From contig CAAEPH010000034.1 of the NCBI GenBank assembly GCA_900757865.1, positions 1 to 28,204 on the forward strand: a stretch of 28,204 nt of DNA, in the 5' to 3' direction. The notes beneath the pieces are model-generated. The model was not told where the DNA came from. It made no database searches and saw only the letters and a program-made list of their open reading frames with translations. Each line of letters begins with the position of its first letter. The first letter of the stretch is position 1. Shown one piece after another: positions 6,707 through 13,932 of the stretch. The translations under genes were made by a program, and so were the position numbers. This stretch comes from an uncultured Sutterella sp. Its GTDB lineage: Bacteria; Pseudomonadota; Gammaproteobacteria; Burkholderiales; Burkholderiaceae_F.

Positions 6707-9700
6707 TTAGAACGGGATACGGATTCCGGCATCTAAACGCCACGTTTTCTCGAAATGGTGCCCCGTTGATCTCTCGAGCGAGACGTGCCACGAAGAAGCT
6801 TTCCCCAAGATACTCTCAAGACCCACGCCATAGATCCAGCGATGATCCGTAAAATCGAGCTTGTAGCGATGCTCGCCGTTGAACACGATGTCGGGTTTTG
6901 CTAGCCATTCGCGTTCATAGTTCACTTTGCCGTACACCGTCCATGGGCGACCTGATTCGGTTTGGAATCGCGCATCCAACGTGGTCCCTAAGCGTGTGAT
7001 CAAGCTCGAATACGCTTTTTGCGTGGAGCGTAACCCGGCAGAACTTTCGGTGTCAAAGTGTCCAAAATGCGTGTAGGCTACCTGAGCTTGCGGCTCTAAG
7101 GACCACGTGGTGTTGACATCAAAGCGTTTCCCGATTTCTGCCGAGGCACCCCAGAACGTACTCTTGATGTGATCTGCCTTGACGGGGCGATCCGCAGAGT
7201 CCGTTGTGCTAAAGCGCGACTCGGTCCGACCCACCCGACCAACCAAATCGAGGTAGGCTTGATTATCCCAACGATGCGTGTAGTAGGCACCCAATTCAAC
7301 GTTTGTCCCGCGCAAGTTCACAGGAGTGCCGCCAGAGGAATCCATCCAGGCATAGGCTAAATAGCCGCCTGCCAGTCCGTGATCATGGAGACGACGATCA
7401 ACGCCCGCTTGAACCGTCTTCCAATGCAAATCCCAATCTCGAATCGATGGCAGACGTTTGAGTGACCAATTCGCGCCCGAGAGTTTCGCCCATCCCGTGG
7501 TGCCTTCATCCGTTTTCATAAATTGATGCACATCACCCAAACGCTGACGTAGCGTTTCGAGCGTTGTGAGACCTGCTAAGTAGTGTAGACCCGCGCTCGA
7601 GAGCGACCCTGTTGCCGTGTCGTTGAAAGGCACATCGTCGGGATCCATACTGGGCGTCACCGACGGTTCCTCGGTCCCAGGTTCATTGCCAGGCTCCTCC
7701 GGTGTTGGCGGTTCAGGAGCTTTTTTCGCAGGATAGAGGTACCAATTCTTAGTGTTTTCCGCAGGCACGGTGTCCACCTCTCGTCCTTCAGCCACGAGCG
7801 ACGCATTCACGGTCAGGGTGTCCCCCACCACATAGCGCAATTCGCCCACATCCACTTCGCCCGTAAAGCTCGCTTGATATGCCTCAGGCCTTCTAGCCCC
7901 TTCATGGGATTCAACCACCCAAATGGGCTGACCATTAGGCGTCGCGCCTTGTTGTGGTGCAAAGTGTAACGTATGTTGCCCTGCACTTGTCTTAGAGAGA
8001 AAGAGACGTTGCCCAGTGGCGTCTTGAGGATTCACATCTAAAAAGATGCTACCTCCCTCGCCTTTGAGGCTTTGAGCATAAAAGATCGTTTTTGGGGATC
8101 CACTAAAATGCAGCTCACCACCATTACTTAACGTCAAAGTATTGATGCTTGAATCGTTAGCCGCCTCTGGATTTGCACGTTCTTGACGAGTATTCACAAA
8201 GTACTTTGCGCCATCGGTAACCGTCACATTCACCACACCTGGCACTGAATCAACGTCTCCTCTTACTCTGGTCGTAGGATCATCGTTGTTATCGAGCGTT
8301 AAATAAGCGTCGGTCGACGTACCGTTGAGCTTGAGATCCAATTCGCCTTCTTGGAGCGCTAGGGCTTTACCTTCGATAAACGAGCGCTTAGTGGCGTTGG
8401 TGTTAACCGTGATCGTCGCCCCTTGACCAGAAGCCTGAAAAAGTAATCCTTCGGGCACCTGAAGATTAAGTGCTCCAGATAATTGGATATGACTTTGACT
8501 TTGCCCATCGGTCTTGGACATAAAGCCATATCTTAGCTTGTTCTCGTCAGCTAATTTTGCCTCCTCAGTGACAGTCACTTCAACGAGCCCAGCACTTTCT
8601 GCTAGGGCATAGATCCCAATACCGTTAATACGGGTACTGTCGCTAATGAGTTTTTCAATTTGAAGCTCATTATGGGCGCCATTAATAGCTTTAGTGTAGA
8701 TATCCACTCCAGCTGCCCCTTGATTTTGAATGGTGACTTCATCAAATGACAAGGTTGATGGCGCAGCGTTTCCAAACTGATATACACTCATGCTGTCGTT
8801 GCTATTCGTCTTTATGGTCGCCGAGCCCACGTTCAAAGTGTGTTGTGTTCCTTGATGAAATGTCTGCTGCGCTACTCCTTTTGCGTTTTCCCTTGAGCTC
8901 ACCGTGGCGACGATCGACTCAATTGTTAGATCGGTTGTACCCCGACTATGCGCCTGGCTAAAAAGTCCAACTGGAGCCTTTTTACTTTGTATTGAAGTTG
9001 TGTCAATCGTTAATTGACCGATCTTCCCCCCTATTGAACTAGCCGAATTGTTCAGATAAACGCCATAGACAGAATCAGCCTCTGACACATCCACCTTAAA
9101 GTCCAGACGCCCTAAATTTTCAAAATCAAAGCGAGACCCATTTGATAATTCCACGTAAGCACCGCGGAAATCATCAGTTCCCGTTGATGCTGTTGAAGAA
9201 AGGTTAAAGTTTAATGTGCTACCCACTGAAGAATGCAACTGCACTCCAGCGTTTTTCAGCGACGTATCGTCGGGTTTGAGTTGGCCGCCTAAATGATGAA
9301 AACCGTAGAGCTCTCCGCCTTTCGTCGATGACACCGTAAAAGCTGCGTCGGCTTCAAACGTCATGGTCGATGCACCAGCCCAACCACCTCCGTAGCTCGC
9401 CAGCCCCACCAAACGACGTTTATCAATCGATTCAAGACTGACGTCGACCTTTTCTTTGGCAACAAACTCCCACAGGCCATAAGGCATACGTACAAACGTT
9501 AACCCATTGAGCGCATGATTCCTTTTCAATTGAATCCCCTCGGGTTTGGATCGATTTAGCGTTTTTACGATGAGTGGGTTCTCAAAAACAATGTGGGCTT
9601 TTGTCACGGGACGCGTTGTGGTACCCCAGTCCTGATAAAATTCCACCCCAGACGAACCCCAAAATGGCGTATCACTGGTGTTGTAATTCGGGAACGTTTC

Positions 9701-10231
9701 AATATCCACTGTCACTGGCAATTTAAAGTTGACGGTCATATCCTGGTATTTGGGATTCCATTGGCCACCAAGTTCAGACCTAATCGCAAGTCCTGAGACC
9801 TTTTTCGCTTTTTCAAAATCGGGGCGCGATCTCACTAAAAGCGTTAACGAATTTCCCCTAATATCCAAGGTGCCTTTGGCAAGATTCGCTGGATCAGCTG
9901 GCAGCGTATCTACTTTTGTTAGGTTATTGACAGTCAACACCGCATCCCAGTTTGCTGCCGCTGCTATCCCCTTTTCCAAATCCTCCTGATCGTCTCGCAT
10001 ACCTAAGACAATATCTGGGGTCCTAAAACGTTCCTCTAAGTTGGGAGAACGTTCTGTCGAAAAATTTATTTCTCTCCAATTCGTGCTAGGATAATCACCA
10101 TACCAATGATTGGTGGTTTCACTTTCCCAGGTGTAGTCCGTCGATATAGCGACAGCGGGATAGATGCTGAGGAGAATAGCCGCCAAGGTTGTATAGGCAA
10201 AGCTTGGGTGAGATTGGTGAGGATGGGGCAT
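6707..10231 (-). CDS. large autotransporter adhesin-like protein (type Va secretion)
   Basis: Surface protein of about 1174 residues that carries its own outer-membrane exit domain. I chose the ATG at 10231 because CGGAG lies eight bases upstream and a signal peptide follows directly (SFAYTTLAAILLSIYPAVA, probable cleavage after residue 28); the upstream in-frame start at 10309 lacks this. The passenger (about 30-850) is rich in Ser, Thr, Asn and Gly, with recurring beta-strand patterns typical of a right-handed beta-helix. A Pro/Glu-rich hinge (KKAPEPPTPEEPGNEPG) leads to a beta-barrel domain of roughly 280 residues (from LHYLAGLTTLETLRQRLGDV), ending in the phenylalanine-terminated strand GIRIPF. 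No protease motif was seen. The passenger's partner is unknown; adhesion is the common role. It is transcribed alone from a promoter at 10363-10391. Confidence 0.88.
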   Translation of the reverse strand: MPHPHQSHPSFAYTTLAAILLSIYPAVAISTDYTWESETTNHWYGDYPSTNWREINFSTERSPNLEERFRTPDIVLGMRDDQEDLEKGIAAAANWDAVLTVNNLTKVDTLPADPANLAKGTLDIRGNSLTLLVRSRPDFEKAKKVSGLAIRSELGGQWNPKYQDMTVNFKLPVTVDIETFPNYNTSDTPFWGSSGVEFYQDWGTTTRPVTKAHIVFENPLIVKTLNRSKPEGIQLKRNHALNGLTFVRMPYGLWEFVAKEKVDVSLESIDKRRLVGLASYGGGWAGASTMTFEADAAFTVSSTKGGELYGFHHLGGQLKPDDTSLKNAGVQLHSSVGSTLNFNLSSTASTGTDDFRGAYVELSNGSRFDFENLGRLDFKVDVSEADSVYGVYLNNSASSIGGKIGQLTIDTTSIQSKKAPVGLFSQAHSRGTTDLTIESIVATVSSRENAKGVAQQTFHQGTQHTLNVGSATIKTNSNDSMSVYQFGNAAPSTLSFDEVTIQNQGAAGVDIYTKAINGAHNELQIEKLISDSTRINGIGIYALAESAGLVEVTVTEEAKLADENKLRYGFMSKTDGQSQSHIQLSGALNLQVPEGLLFQASGQGATITVNTNATKRSFIEGKALALQEGELDLKLNGTSTDAYLTLDNNDDPTTRVRGDVDSVPGVVNVTVTDGAKYFVNTRQERANPEAANDSSINTLTLSNGGELHFSGSPKTIFYAQSLKGEGGSIFLDVNPQDATGQRLFLSKTSAGQHTLHFAPQQGATPNGQPIWVVESHEGARRPEAYQASFTGEVDVGELRYVVGDTLTVNASLVAEGREVDTVPAENTKNWYLYPAKKAPEPPTPEEPGNEPGTEEPSVTPSMDPDDVPFNDTATGSLSSAGLHYLAGLTTLETLRQRLGDVHQFMKTDEGTTGWAKLSGANWSLKRLPSIRDWDLHWKTVQAGVDRRLHDHGLAGGYLAYAWMDSSGGTPVNLRGTNVELGAYYTHRWDNQAYLDLVGRVGRTESRFSTTDSADRPVKADHIKSTFWGASAEIGKRFDVNTTWSLEPQAQVAYTHFGHFDTESSAGLRSTQKAYSSLITRLGTTLDARFQTESGRPWTVYGKVNYEREWLAKPDIVFNGEHRYKLDFTDHRWIYGVGLESILGKASSWHVSLERSTGHHFEKTWRLDAGIRIPF

Positions 10232-10362
10232 GGTCGGTGCTCCGTAAGCGAGAAGACAATGGGCAAGCGTGTTTATCGGGAATGGTCGTTCCAATAAGCA
10301 TGAGAGCAACTGTGAAACGTTAGGCCAGAAATTCAGAACGAATTGGTCGAATTGCCCAACGA

Positions 10363-10391
10363 AAATTACCAGATCTGCCCCTCAGTGTCAA
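10363..10391 (-). promoter_or_regulatory. promoter of the autotransporter gene
   Basis: On the minus strand, TTGACA (10391-10386, perfect -35) is 17 bases from TAATTT (10368-10363). Transcription would start near 10356 and give a 5' untranslated region of about 125 bases. Confidence 0.6.
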
Positions 10392-10563
10392 TTAGAACTG
10401 TTACGGAGTTAACGCGTTGTTTTACAATGAAATCACCGCTGATAACGACACAATGTTGTGGCCTATTCAACGCCAAACACCTATATTGCAGTCAAAGCAC
10501 CTAAAACCACATAGGAAAAGTCTTTCGAGCTTGAAAGCTATCCCGACGGATTTCCACGGTTTG

Positions 10564-10686
10564 CTACCACGCATCAAGCGTCTCAAAACTCGTCGTGCTA
10601 GCCCAATCGACTTTGGGCAACGGTTTCAAGAGTTCAACAATCGTCAGCGAATCTTCGTTAGCGGCTTGGGTCTTTTTCTTGAGCAT
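10564..10686 (-). CDS. possible 40-residue small protein or gene fragment
   Basis: An ATG at 10686 opens a frame reading LKKKTQAANEDSLTIVELLK and then PLPKVDWASTTSFETLDAW before a TAG at 10564-10566. The same frame continues beyond the stop as QTVEIRRDSFQARK. The composition is protein-like and amphipathic, unlike the longer plus-strand frame over the same bases. No clear Shine-Dalgarno site is present. It lies just downstream of a frameshifted gene on the same strand, so it may be another piece of decayed DNA. Not recognised. Confidence 0.3.
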   Translation of the reverse strand: MLKKKTQAANEDSLTIVELLKPLPKVDWASTTSFETLDAW

Positions 10687-10735
10687 AAAATACGGCTCAG
10701 GTTAGTTATTCGTCACTTCACGGCGATGAGACGCA

Positions 10736-11334
10736 CTAGTGCATCGCGGGACACTCCACTGGTGGTTGCTCGAGCGCGTAAAGATGCCCTTCGACAAAAC
10801 TCATCAGAGCCTCGTCAGTGATGGCGAGAATATTCCCTACGGTATAACTTTCGAGGTCCCCACTGGTGATCGCCACCGATGACGGGAACTTGGCAAAAAG
10901 TCGCACTGTTTCGAGTGCGAGTCTACGCGTGAGCTCGGAAACAGGCTGCAAGCGCACCGTCACAGCCACCACGGTCGAATTGTCGAGAAACGCGTCCAAA
11001 TTATCGCCATGCAACTCGGGTTGCACTGGAATCGTTAAATGCTCTAAAGAAGCACGAACAAAGGCAGGCAATCAATCACAGGACCAGGGCCGATTTCGAC
11101 CATCAGACTGTAAGGGTCCATGAAAACGTAAAGGCCACCCGGCACCGTCTGGATATGTTCTGGCGTGATTCCCAAAACGCGCAAATGCCGGTAGAACAGC
11201 TTAAAGTCCATCGCTTCGCAGACCCAGGTAAAGTGAAACTCCGCGTTGGCATTGCGTAAGTAGTCCAAGAGATTTTTATCGGATATGGCGATCAGCTCAT
11301 CTTTTTCTCGATGAGCGCTTTCCTCTGTTGTTTC
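10736..11334 (-). pseudogene. unrecognised gene broken by a frameshift and lacking a start
   Basis: Two overlapping minus-strand frames join into one plausible protein. The first is open from 11334 and reads EKDELIAISDKNLLDYLRNA, FHFTWVCEAMDFKLFYRHLR, VLGITPEHIQTVPGGLYVFM and DPYSLMVEIGPGPVID. It stops at 11044-11046. The second begins at about 11071 and reads LPAFVRASLEHLTIPVQPEL, HGDNLDAFLDNSTVVAVTVR, ALETVRLFAKFPSSVAITSG and EALMSFVEGHLYALEQPP. A one-base indel around 11065-11075 would restore a single product of about 200 residues. The upstream part has no ATG before a TAG at 11335-11337. The family is not recognised; no membrane segment or signal peptide is visible. A sequencing error is possible but would not explain the missing start. 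Confidence 0.5.
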
Positions 11335-11344
11335 CTAGCCTGAA

Positions 11345-11370
11345 TTTTGCAAGTTCGAAAATTTGCAAAA
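11345..11370. repeat. 8-bp inverted repeat
   Basis: TTTTGCAA (11345-11352) and TTGCAAAA (11363-11370) flank a 10-base spacer. It could be an operator or a hairpin; the neighbouring genes are decayed, so no target can be named. Confidence 0.3.
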
Positions 11371-11436
11371 GTTGCTAGGTAATCGGATAGGGGAAGCGGG
11401 ATTGCCCACTTGCACCTTCCATACTAATCGTGAATC

Positions 11437-11465
11437 TATTAACCTGACTGCAAAATAGTTAACAA
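11437..11465. repeat. left terminal inverted repeat of the IS630-type remnant
   Basis: TA (11437-11438) is followed by a 27-base end (11439-11465) that matches the reverse complement of 12025-12051 at 22 positions, including TTAAC and the 14 inner bases AAAATAGTTAACAA. Confidence 0.7.
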
Positions 11466-12051
11466 TCTGATATAACCTGACCTATGAAAGCAGCAGATGC
11501 CCGTAGACATAGTCCAGAAAAATTAGAGATACTTCGCGAAAGAGGTTTTGCCCTTCGTCGCGAAGGCTATCGTGTCGTCGAAATTGCCAAAGTATTAGGT
11601 GTGGTTCGTGGTACTGTCTATAAATGGTTCCGCAATGCAGTCGCTAGCGATGAACCATCTGCAACCAAAGGTGGACAACGTGACCGTCCCAAGCGTGTTG
11701 GCGCTAAGTTGAGTGCCCAGCAAGAAAAGACTATTCGTGCCATGATCATTGATAAAAACCCAAAGCAATTAAAGTTTGACTTTGCTCTTTGGACTCGTCG
11801 CGCCGTCCAGGTCCTCATAAAGCGTGAGTGTAAAGTGGAAATGTCCTTATCAACTGTTGGCGTTTATCTACGATCCTGGGGAATGAGCGTTCAACGTCCA
11901 GCACTTAGAGCGATTGAACAAGACGAAGAACGTGTTAAACAATGCAAAGAAACAGAGTATCCCTAGATATTTGAATCAAGAAAAAACGGAAAGATGACTT
12001 GACAGACACCGGATACGCCACTGCTTGTTAACTATTTTCACCTCACGTTAA
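11439..12051 (+). mobile_element. deleted IS630-family element
   Basis: A 613-bp unit with 27-bp imperfect terminal inverted repeats (22 of 27 matching), flanked on both sides by TA, the target duplicated by IS630/Tc1-mariner elements. It retains the N-terminal DNA-binding part of the transposase but has lost the catalytic DDE half by an internal deletion near 11998. Intact members are about 1.1 kb. With both ends preserved, it could be mobilised in trans by a complete relative, like a small non-autonomous element. Confidence 0.7.
11484..11998 (+). pseudogene. IS630-family transposase, N-terminal half with a stop
   Basis: An ATG at 11484 starts MKAADARRHSPEKLEILRER, followed by the helix-turn-helix (YRVVEIAKVLGVVRGTVYKW) and the second, winged-helix block (FALWTRRAVQVLIKRECKVE, then MSLSTVGVYLRSWGMSVQRP). 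These are the two DNA-binding modules of IS630 transposases. A TAG at 11964-11966 falls where Lys is expected (EYP then stop), and recognisable family sequence continues for about 10 codons (IFESRKNGKM) before being lost. The DDE catalytic domain is missing. The truncated protein of 160 residues could still bind the element's ends if expressed, but it cannot catalyse transposition. Confidence 0.75.
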
Positions 12052-12053
12052 TA
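12025..12053. repeat. right terminal inverted repeat of the IS630-type remnant
   Basis: 12025-12051 is the inverted partner of 11439-11465, followed by TA at 12052-12053. Confidence 0.7.
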
Positions 12054-12129
12054 GCTTGTCTGACGTGAATTTAAGGAAGTGTTCCTAATGTTGAAAACCC
12101 GACTCTCCATCTGTAACACGGAAGAGTGC

Positions 12130-12231
12130 CTAGGTTGAGAAATTCCAATGAACACCCGTGCTTGGCATGCGACCCCATGCGCTGACGTCTTTGCGTTTTT
12201 GGGCTCGAATTAACTCCAGATTCCTGAGCAT
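12130..12231 (-). other. short frame with a motif shared with 5922-6068
   Basis: An ATG at 12231 opens a 33-codon frame (MLRNLELIRAQKRKDVSAWG and on to a TAG at 12130-12132). Its NLELIRAQKRK segment resembles NLELIRTQGEK in the remnant at 5922-6068, and the DNA at 12204-12228 matches 5951-5975 at 20 of 25 positions. It is probably a scrap of the same decayed repeat. I see nothing else in the rest of 12054-12234. Confidence 0.25.
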
Positions 12232-12234
12232 GCA

Positions 12235-12275
12235 GAGAAAAAGCGACCTCAAGACCCGGGTGAGCCTTGAGGTCG
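12235..12275 (-). terminator. intrinsic terminator of nfsB
   Basis: CGACCTCAAG (12244-12253) and CTTGAGGTCG (12266-12275) form a perfect 10-bp stem. On the minus strand the stem is followed by CTTTTTCTC. It lies 30 bases past the nfsB stop codon. Confidence 0.85.
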
Positions 12276-12305
12276 TGGTTAACGGTAAAGGTTAGCGTTG
12301 TCGCC

Positions 12306-12959
12306 TTACATCATTGTGATGACGTCTTTGGCGTCTAAGCGCGATTTCGGACGCGTCAGGTTGCTGTCGTTCGGATCACGACGCCCCAGGGCAATGGCGA
12401 CCGCAGCTTTTTCGCCTCGTTCGGGCAGGCCAAACGCTTTATCGAACTCACGGAATTTCATGCCACCCAACGCAGTGGTATCAATGCCCATTTGTGGGGC
12501 GGCAAACATCAAAAAGCCCAAAGCGATGTGCACCTGTTCACGCACCCAAATTTCACCATGATCGGGCCCTGAGAAGTACGCCTCTACCCCTTGATGGCGA
12601 AAGTCAGCAAACTGGGCGACATCAAACCCGTCGAGGAAACGTCCATCGGACATTTCTTTTTTCACAATGCGATCGAGCCACGATTGATCAATGGTGGTCT
12701 TGGCGGCCATCACGATGATGTGGCTTGCGGCAGCGCAACGTTGAATGTTGAAGTCTTTCACAAAGGGAAGAAGCTTGGTGTGAATCGTGGCATGATCAAA
12801 CACATAGAAGTGCCAAGGTTGCACATTCATGGAGCTCGGCGTTAAACGCAGAATTTCAAGCACGGCCTGAAGCTCAGCGTCGGTGAGATCGTTGTGGTTG
12901 TCGTAGTACTTGGTGGTGTAGCGCGTCTTGGCTACCGATAAAACCGCATCGTCGTTCAT
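12306..12959 (-). CDS. nfsB: oxygen-insensitive NAD(P)H nitroreductase, NfsB type
   Basis: Cytoplasmic FMN-dependent flavoprotein of the nitroreductase family that reduces nitroaromatics and quinones with NAD(P)H as a homodimer. The product is 217 residues, the same length as Escherichia coli NfsB, and matches it along its whole length. It has the N-terminal RYTTKYYD block, the FMN-binding LTPSSMNVQPWHFYVFD (NfsB: YSPSSTNSQPWHF), SHIIVMAAKTTIDQSWLDRI, the DGRF segment, QVHIALGFLMFAAPQMGID, the GLPERGEKAAVAIALGRRD stretch and the C-terminal LTRPKSRL. The gene is monocistronic, with a strong terminator downstream. In the gut this enzyme class can activate nitro-drugs. The ATG at 12959 is the natural start, though its ribosome-binding site is weak. 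Confidence 0.93.
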   Translation of the reverse strand: MNDDAVLSVAKTRYTTKYYDNHNDLTDAELQAVLEILRLTPSSMNVQPWHFYVFDHATIHTKLLPFVKDFNIQRCAAASHIIVMAAKTTIDQSWLDRIVKKEMSDGRFLDGFDVAQFADFRHQGVEAYFSGPDHGEIWVREQVHIALGFLMFAAPQMGIDTTALGGMKFREFDKAFGLPERGEKAAVAIALGRRDPNDSNLTRPKSRLDAKDVITMM

Positions 12960-13258
12960 TCTTCATCTCAACAAAAAAGAGGAGGCGTGACGTGTGACCG
13001 CGAGTCTGCCGGGGGTGGCCCTCAAGGAGACGTCAAGCGAGAAAGGAGCGATCACACGAGCCAGATTTGCTTTTTATTGTGCCACCATCAGCAAAAACCC
13101 GAGTAAAACTTTAAGGTTTCTAACCTTGTTGATATTGTATAAAAATGTTGCTACGGTCACGATTTTTGCGGACTGGAGGGGTTTTGTTTAAAGCGCTCAG
13201 ACACCCGTCAGCGCACGGTATACCACCAAATGACCTAAACGACTCTAGGGTTAATACC
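12960..13258. other. non-coding gap upstream of nfsB
   Basis: No convincing gene. It should contain the nfsB promoter (minus strand), but I cannot pick a good -35/-10 pair. A small perfect hairpin, AAGGTT/AACCTT, lies near 13110-13125. A 65-codon GTG-started plus-strand frame here is not protein-like. Confidence 0.4.
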
Positions 13259-13260
13259 TA

Positions 13261-13287
13261 TTGACTTAGTTCTTCTGCGTTTACAAT
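13261..13287 (+). promoter_or_regulatory. candidate promoter of a small RNA
   Basis: TTGACT (13261-13266) and TACAAT (13282-13287) are each one base from consensus, but with 15-base spacing (16 if ATTGAC is used). The predicted start is near 13294. Confidence 0.4.
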
Positions 13288-13293
13288 TTAGTT

Positions 13294-13468
13294 ATTCCTT
13301 CGTATTGTCGAGAAGCTGAAATTCAGGAAAAATATGCTTGTACGTTTTCTCCATACCTTGACAGGGTTGGAATTTCCTCCACTGGTCCTTGCGAGGAAAT
13401 TCGGTATAAGACGGACATAGCTTTCTGAGGCGCTGGTTCACTTCTTTTGAATCAGCGCATTTTTTTTT
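13294..13468 (+). ncRNA. candidate structured small RNA of about 175 nt
   Basis: Between a promoter-like pair and a strong terminator lies a rod-like foldable sequence. GAATTTCCTC (13370-13379) pairs perfectly with GAGGAAATTC (13393-13402). This extends outward through ATACC/GGTAT (13353-13357 with 13403-13407), CGTTTT/AAGACG (13343-13348 with 13408-13413), TATG/CATA (13333-13336 with 13416-13419) and TCAG/CTGA (13323-13326 with 13425-13428), separated by internal loops. The end is a terminator: an 11-bp stem (13430-13440 with 13448-13458, one wobble) followed by nine T. A long irregular rod recalls 6S RNA, but I do not see its conserved sequence, so I leave the class open. An opposing 114-codon frame on the minus strand covers the same bases but is lysine-rich and unfamiliar. 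Confidence 0.4.
13430..13468 (+). terminator. strong intrinsic terminator on the plus strand
   Basis: GCGCTGGTTCA (13430-13440) pairs with TGAATCAGCGC (13448-13458), with one G-T pair, then nine T (13460-13468). No protein gene on the plus strand lies upstream, which is the main reason to suspect a small RNA. Confidence 0.75.
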
Positions 13469-13573
13469 GCTCTTTTTTGGGACCTTCCTTTTATCTCTTT
13501 TAAAAACCCTACGCTCCCAGCGATCTAGGTGATAGGGATTAGAGAGACGTGAAGAGTTGCAAAAAGTGTAAAT

Positions 13574-13586
13574 AATTCTCAATGAG
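13574..13586. promoter_or_regulatory. small palindrome upstream of the leader promoter
   Basis: TTCTC-AAT-GAGAA (13574-13586) lies 13 bases before the -35 element of the leader promoter. It could be an operator; the shape recalls Fur-type half sites, but the match is too short to assign. Confidence 0.25.
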
Positions 13587-13598
13587 AACAAAAAATCC

Positions 13599-13627
13599 TT
13601 GAAAAGCGCTCTTGAGTTCGGTAAAGT
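13599..13627 (+). promoter_or_regulatory. promoter of the cysteine-leader operon
   Basis: TTGAAA (13599-13604), a 17-base spacer and TAAAGT (13622-13627) precede the leader ORF. The predicted start near 13634 gives a leader RNA of about 300 nt up to the terminator at 13932. Confidence 0.55.
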
Positions 13628-13680
13628 TTTCCCCATCGTTAGTTTTTTCCAAACGCTTTTTTCCTCTAAGGATGCTTTAA

Positions 13681-13803
13681 ATGTTGTCCCGTTTCATGAT
13701 CTCGATGTGTTGTTGTCCGATGGCGACCTGTGGTGGCTGTCGGGTGGCGCGTGTCGCTGATGAGGCAGGACTTCAAACCAGAGGCGTTCGAGCCGAACGC
13801 TGA
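13681..13803 (+). CDS. cysteine-rich leader peptide (40 codons)
   Basis: An ATG at 13681, preceded by TAAGGA (13667-13672) at eight bases, opens a 40-codon frame ending in TGA at 13801-13803. The peptide starts MLSRFMISMCCCPMATCGGC and continues as RVARVADEAGLQTRGVRAER. It has five cysteines in positions 10-20, three of them consecutive (13708-13716), then 13729-13731 and 13738-13740, all TGT. Cysteine is normally among the rarest residues. The downstream genes are a sulfur-amino-acid enzyme and a probable cystine importer, and an intrinsic terminator lies between. I infer that it is a translated sensor whose ribosome stalls when charged tRNA-Cys is scarce, not a protein with its own job. It also contains five Met codons, so a methionine component cannot be excluded. 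Confidence 0.7.
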   Translation: MLSRFMISMCCCPMATCGGCRVARVADEAGLQTRGVRAER

Positions 13804-13932
13804 GGAGAAATAGCTCTGTAAGCCAAGGGTTGGAGAGATGTTCATGAGGCCATTGAGTCCGTTGACCTTTTCCGTTTTTCCCTAGACATCAATGACACCG
13901 CTTCTTGATCGCAATGCAAGAGGCGGTTTTTT
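13724..13932 (+). promoter_or_regulatory. putative ribosome-mediated cysteine attenuator (competing RNA structures)
   Basis: Four segments can be drawn by eye. Segment 1 (GCGAC, 13724-13728, within the Cys-codon stretch) can pair with segment 2 (GTCGC, 13753-13757). Segment 2, taken as 13747-13762, can instead pair with segment 3 (13887-13901) through 13 Watson-Crick pairs broken by a small mismatch and a one-base bulge. That pairing would take up the first bases of the 5' arm of the terminator (segments 3 and 4, 13897-13932). A ribosome paused at the triple Cys codons (13708-13716) would cover segment 1, free segment 2 and favour antitermination. A ribosome that reads through would let 1:2 and the terminator form. 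This is an inference without energy calculation. Confidence 0.5.
13897..13932 (+). terminator. leader terminator ahead of the trans-sulfuration gene
   Basis: ACCGCTTCTTG (13897-13907) pairs with CAAGAGGCGGT (13917-13927), with one wobble and a 9-base loop, followed by a six-T run (13927-13932). It lies 94 bases after the leader-peptide stop and 68 bases before the first structural gene, so it must be bypassed for expression. Confidence 0.85.

Noticed and set aside
10232..10309. N-terminal extension of the autotransporter
   Set aside because: It would bury the signal peptide behind 26 residues; the internal ATG at 10231 has a proper CGGAG site.
10417..10821. 134-codon plus-strand frame
   Set aside because: Arg/Ser-rich composition typical of a shadow; begins at a TTG without a ribosome-binding site and overlaps better minus-strand frames.
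12994..13191. 65-codon GTG-started frame
   Set aside because: No ribosome-binding site and no protein-like pattern.
13292..13636. 114-codon minus-strand frame
   Set aside because: Lysine-rich, unfamiliar, and lies antisense across a strong plus-strand terminator and paired stems and over the leader promoter. I favour the small-RNA reading, but it is not excluded.
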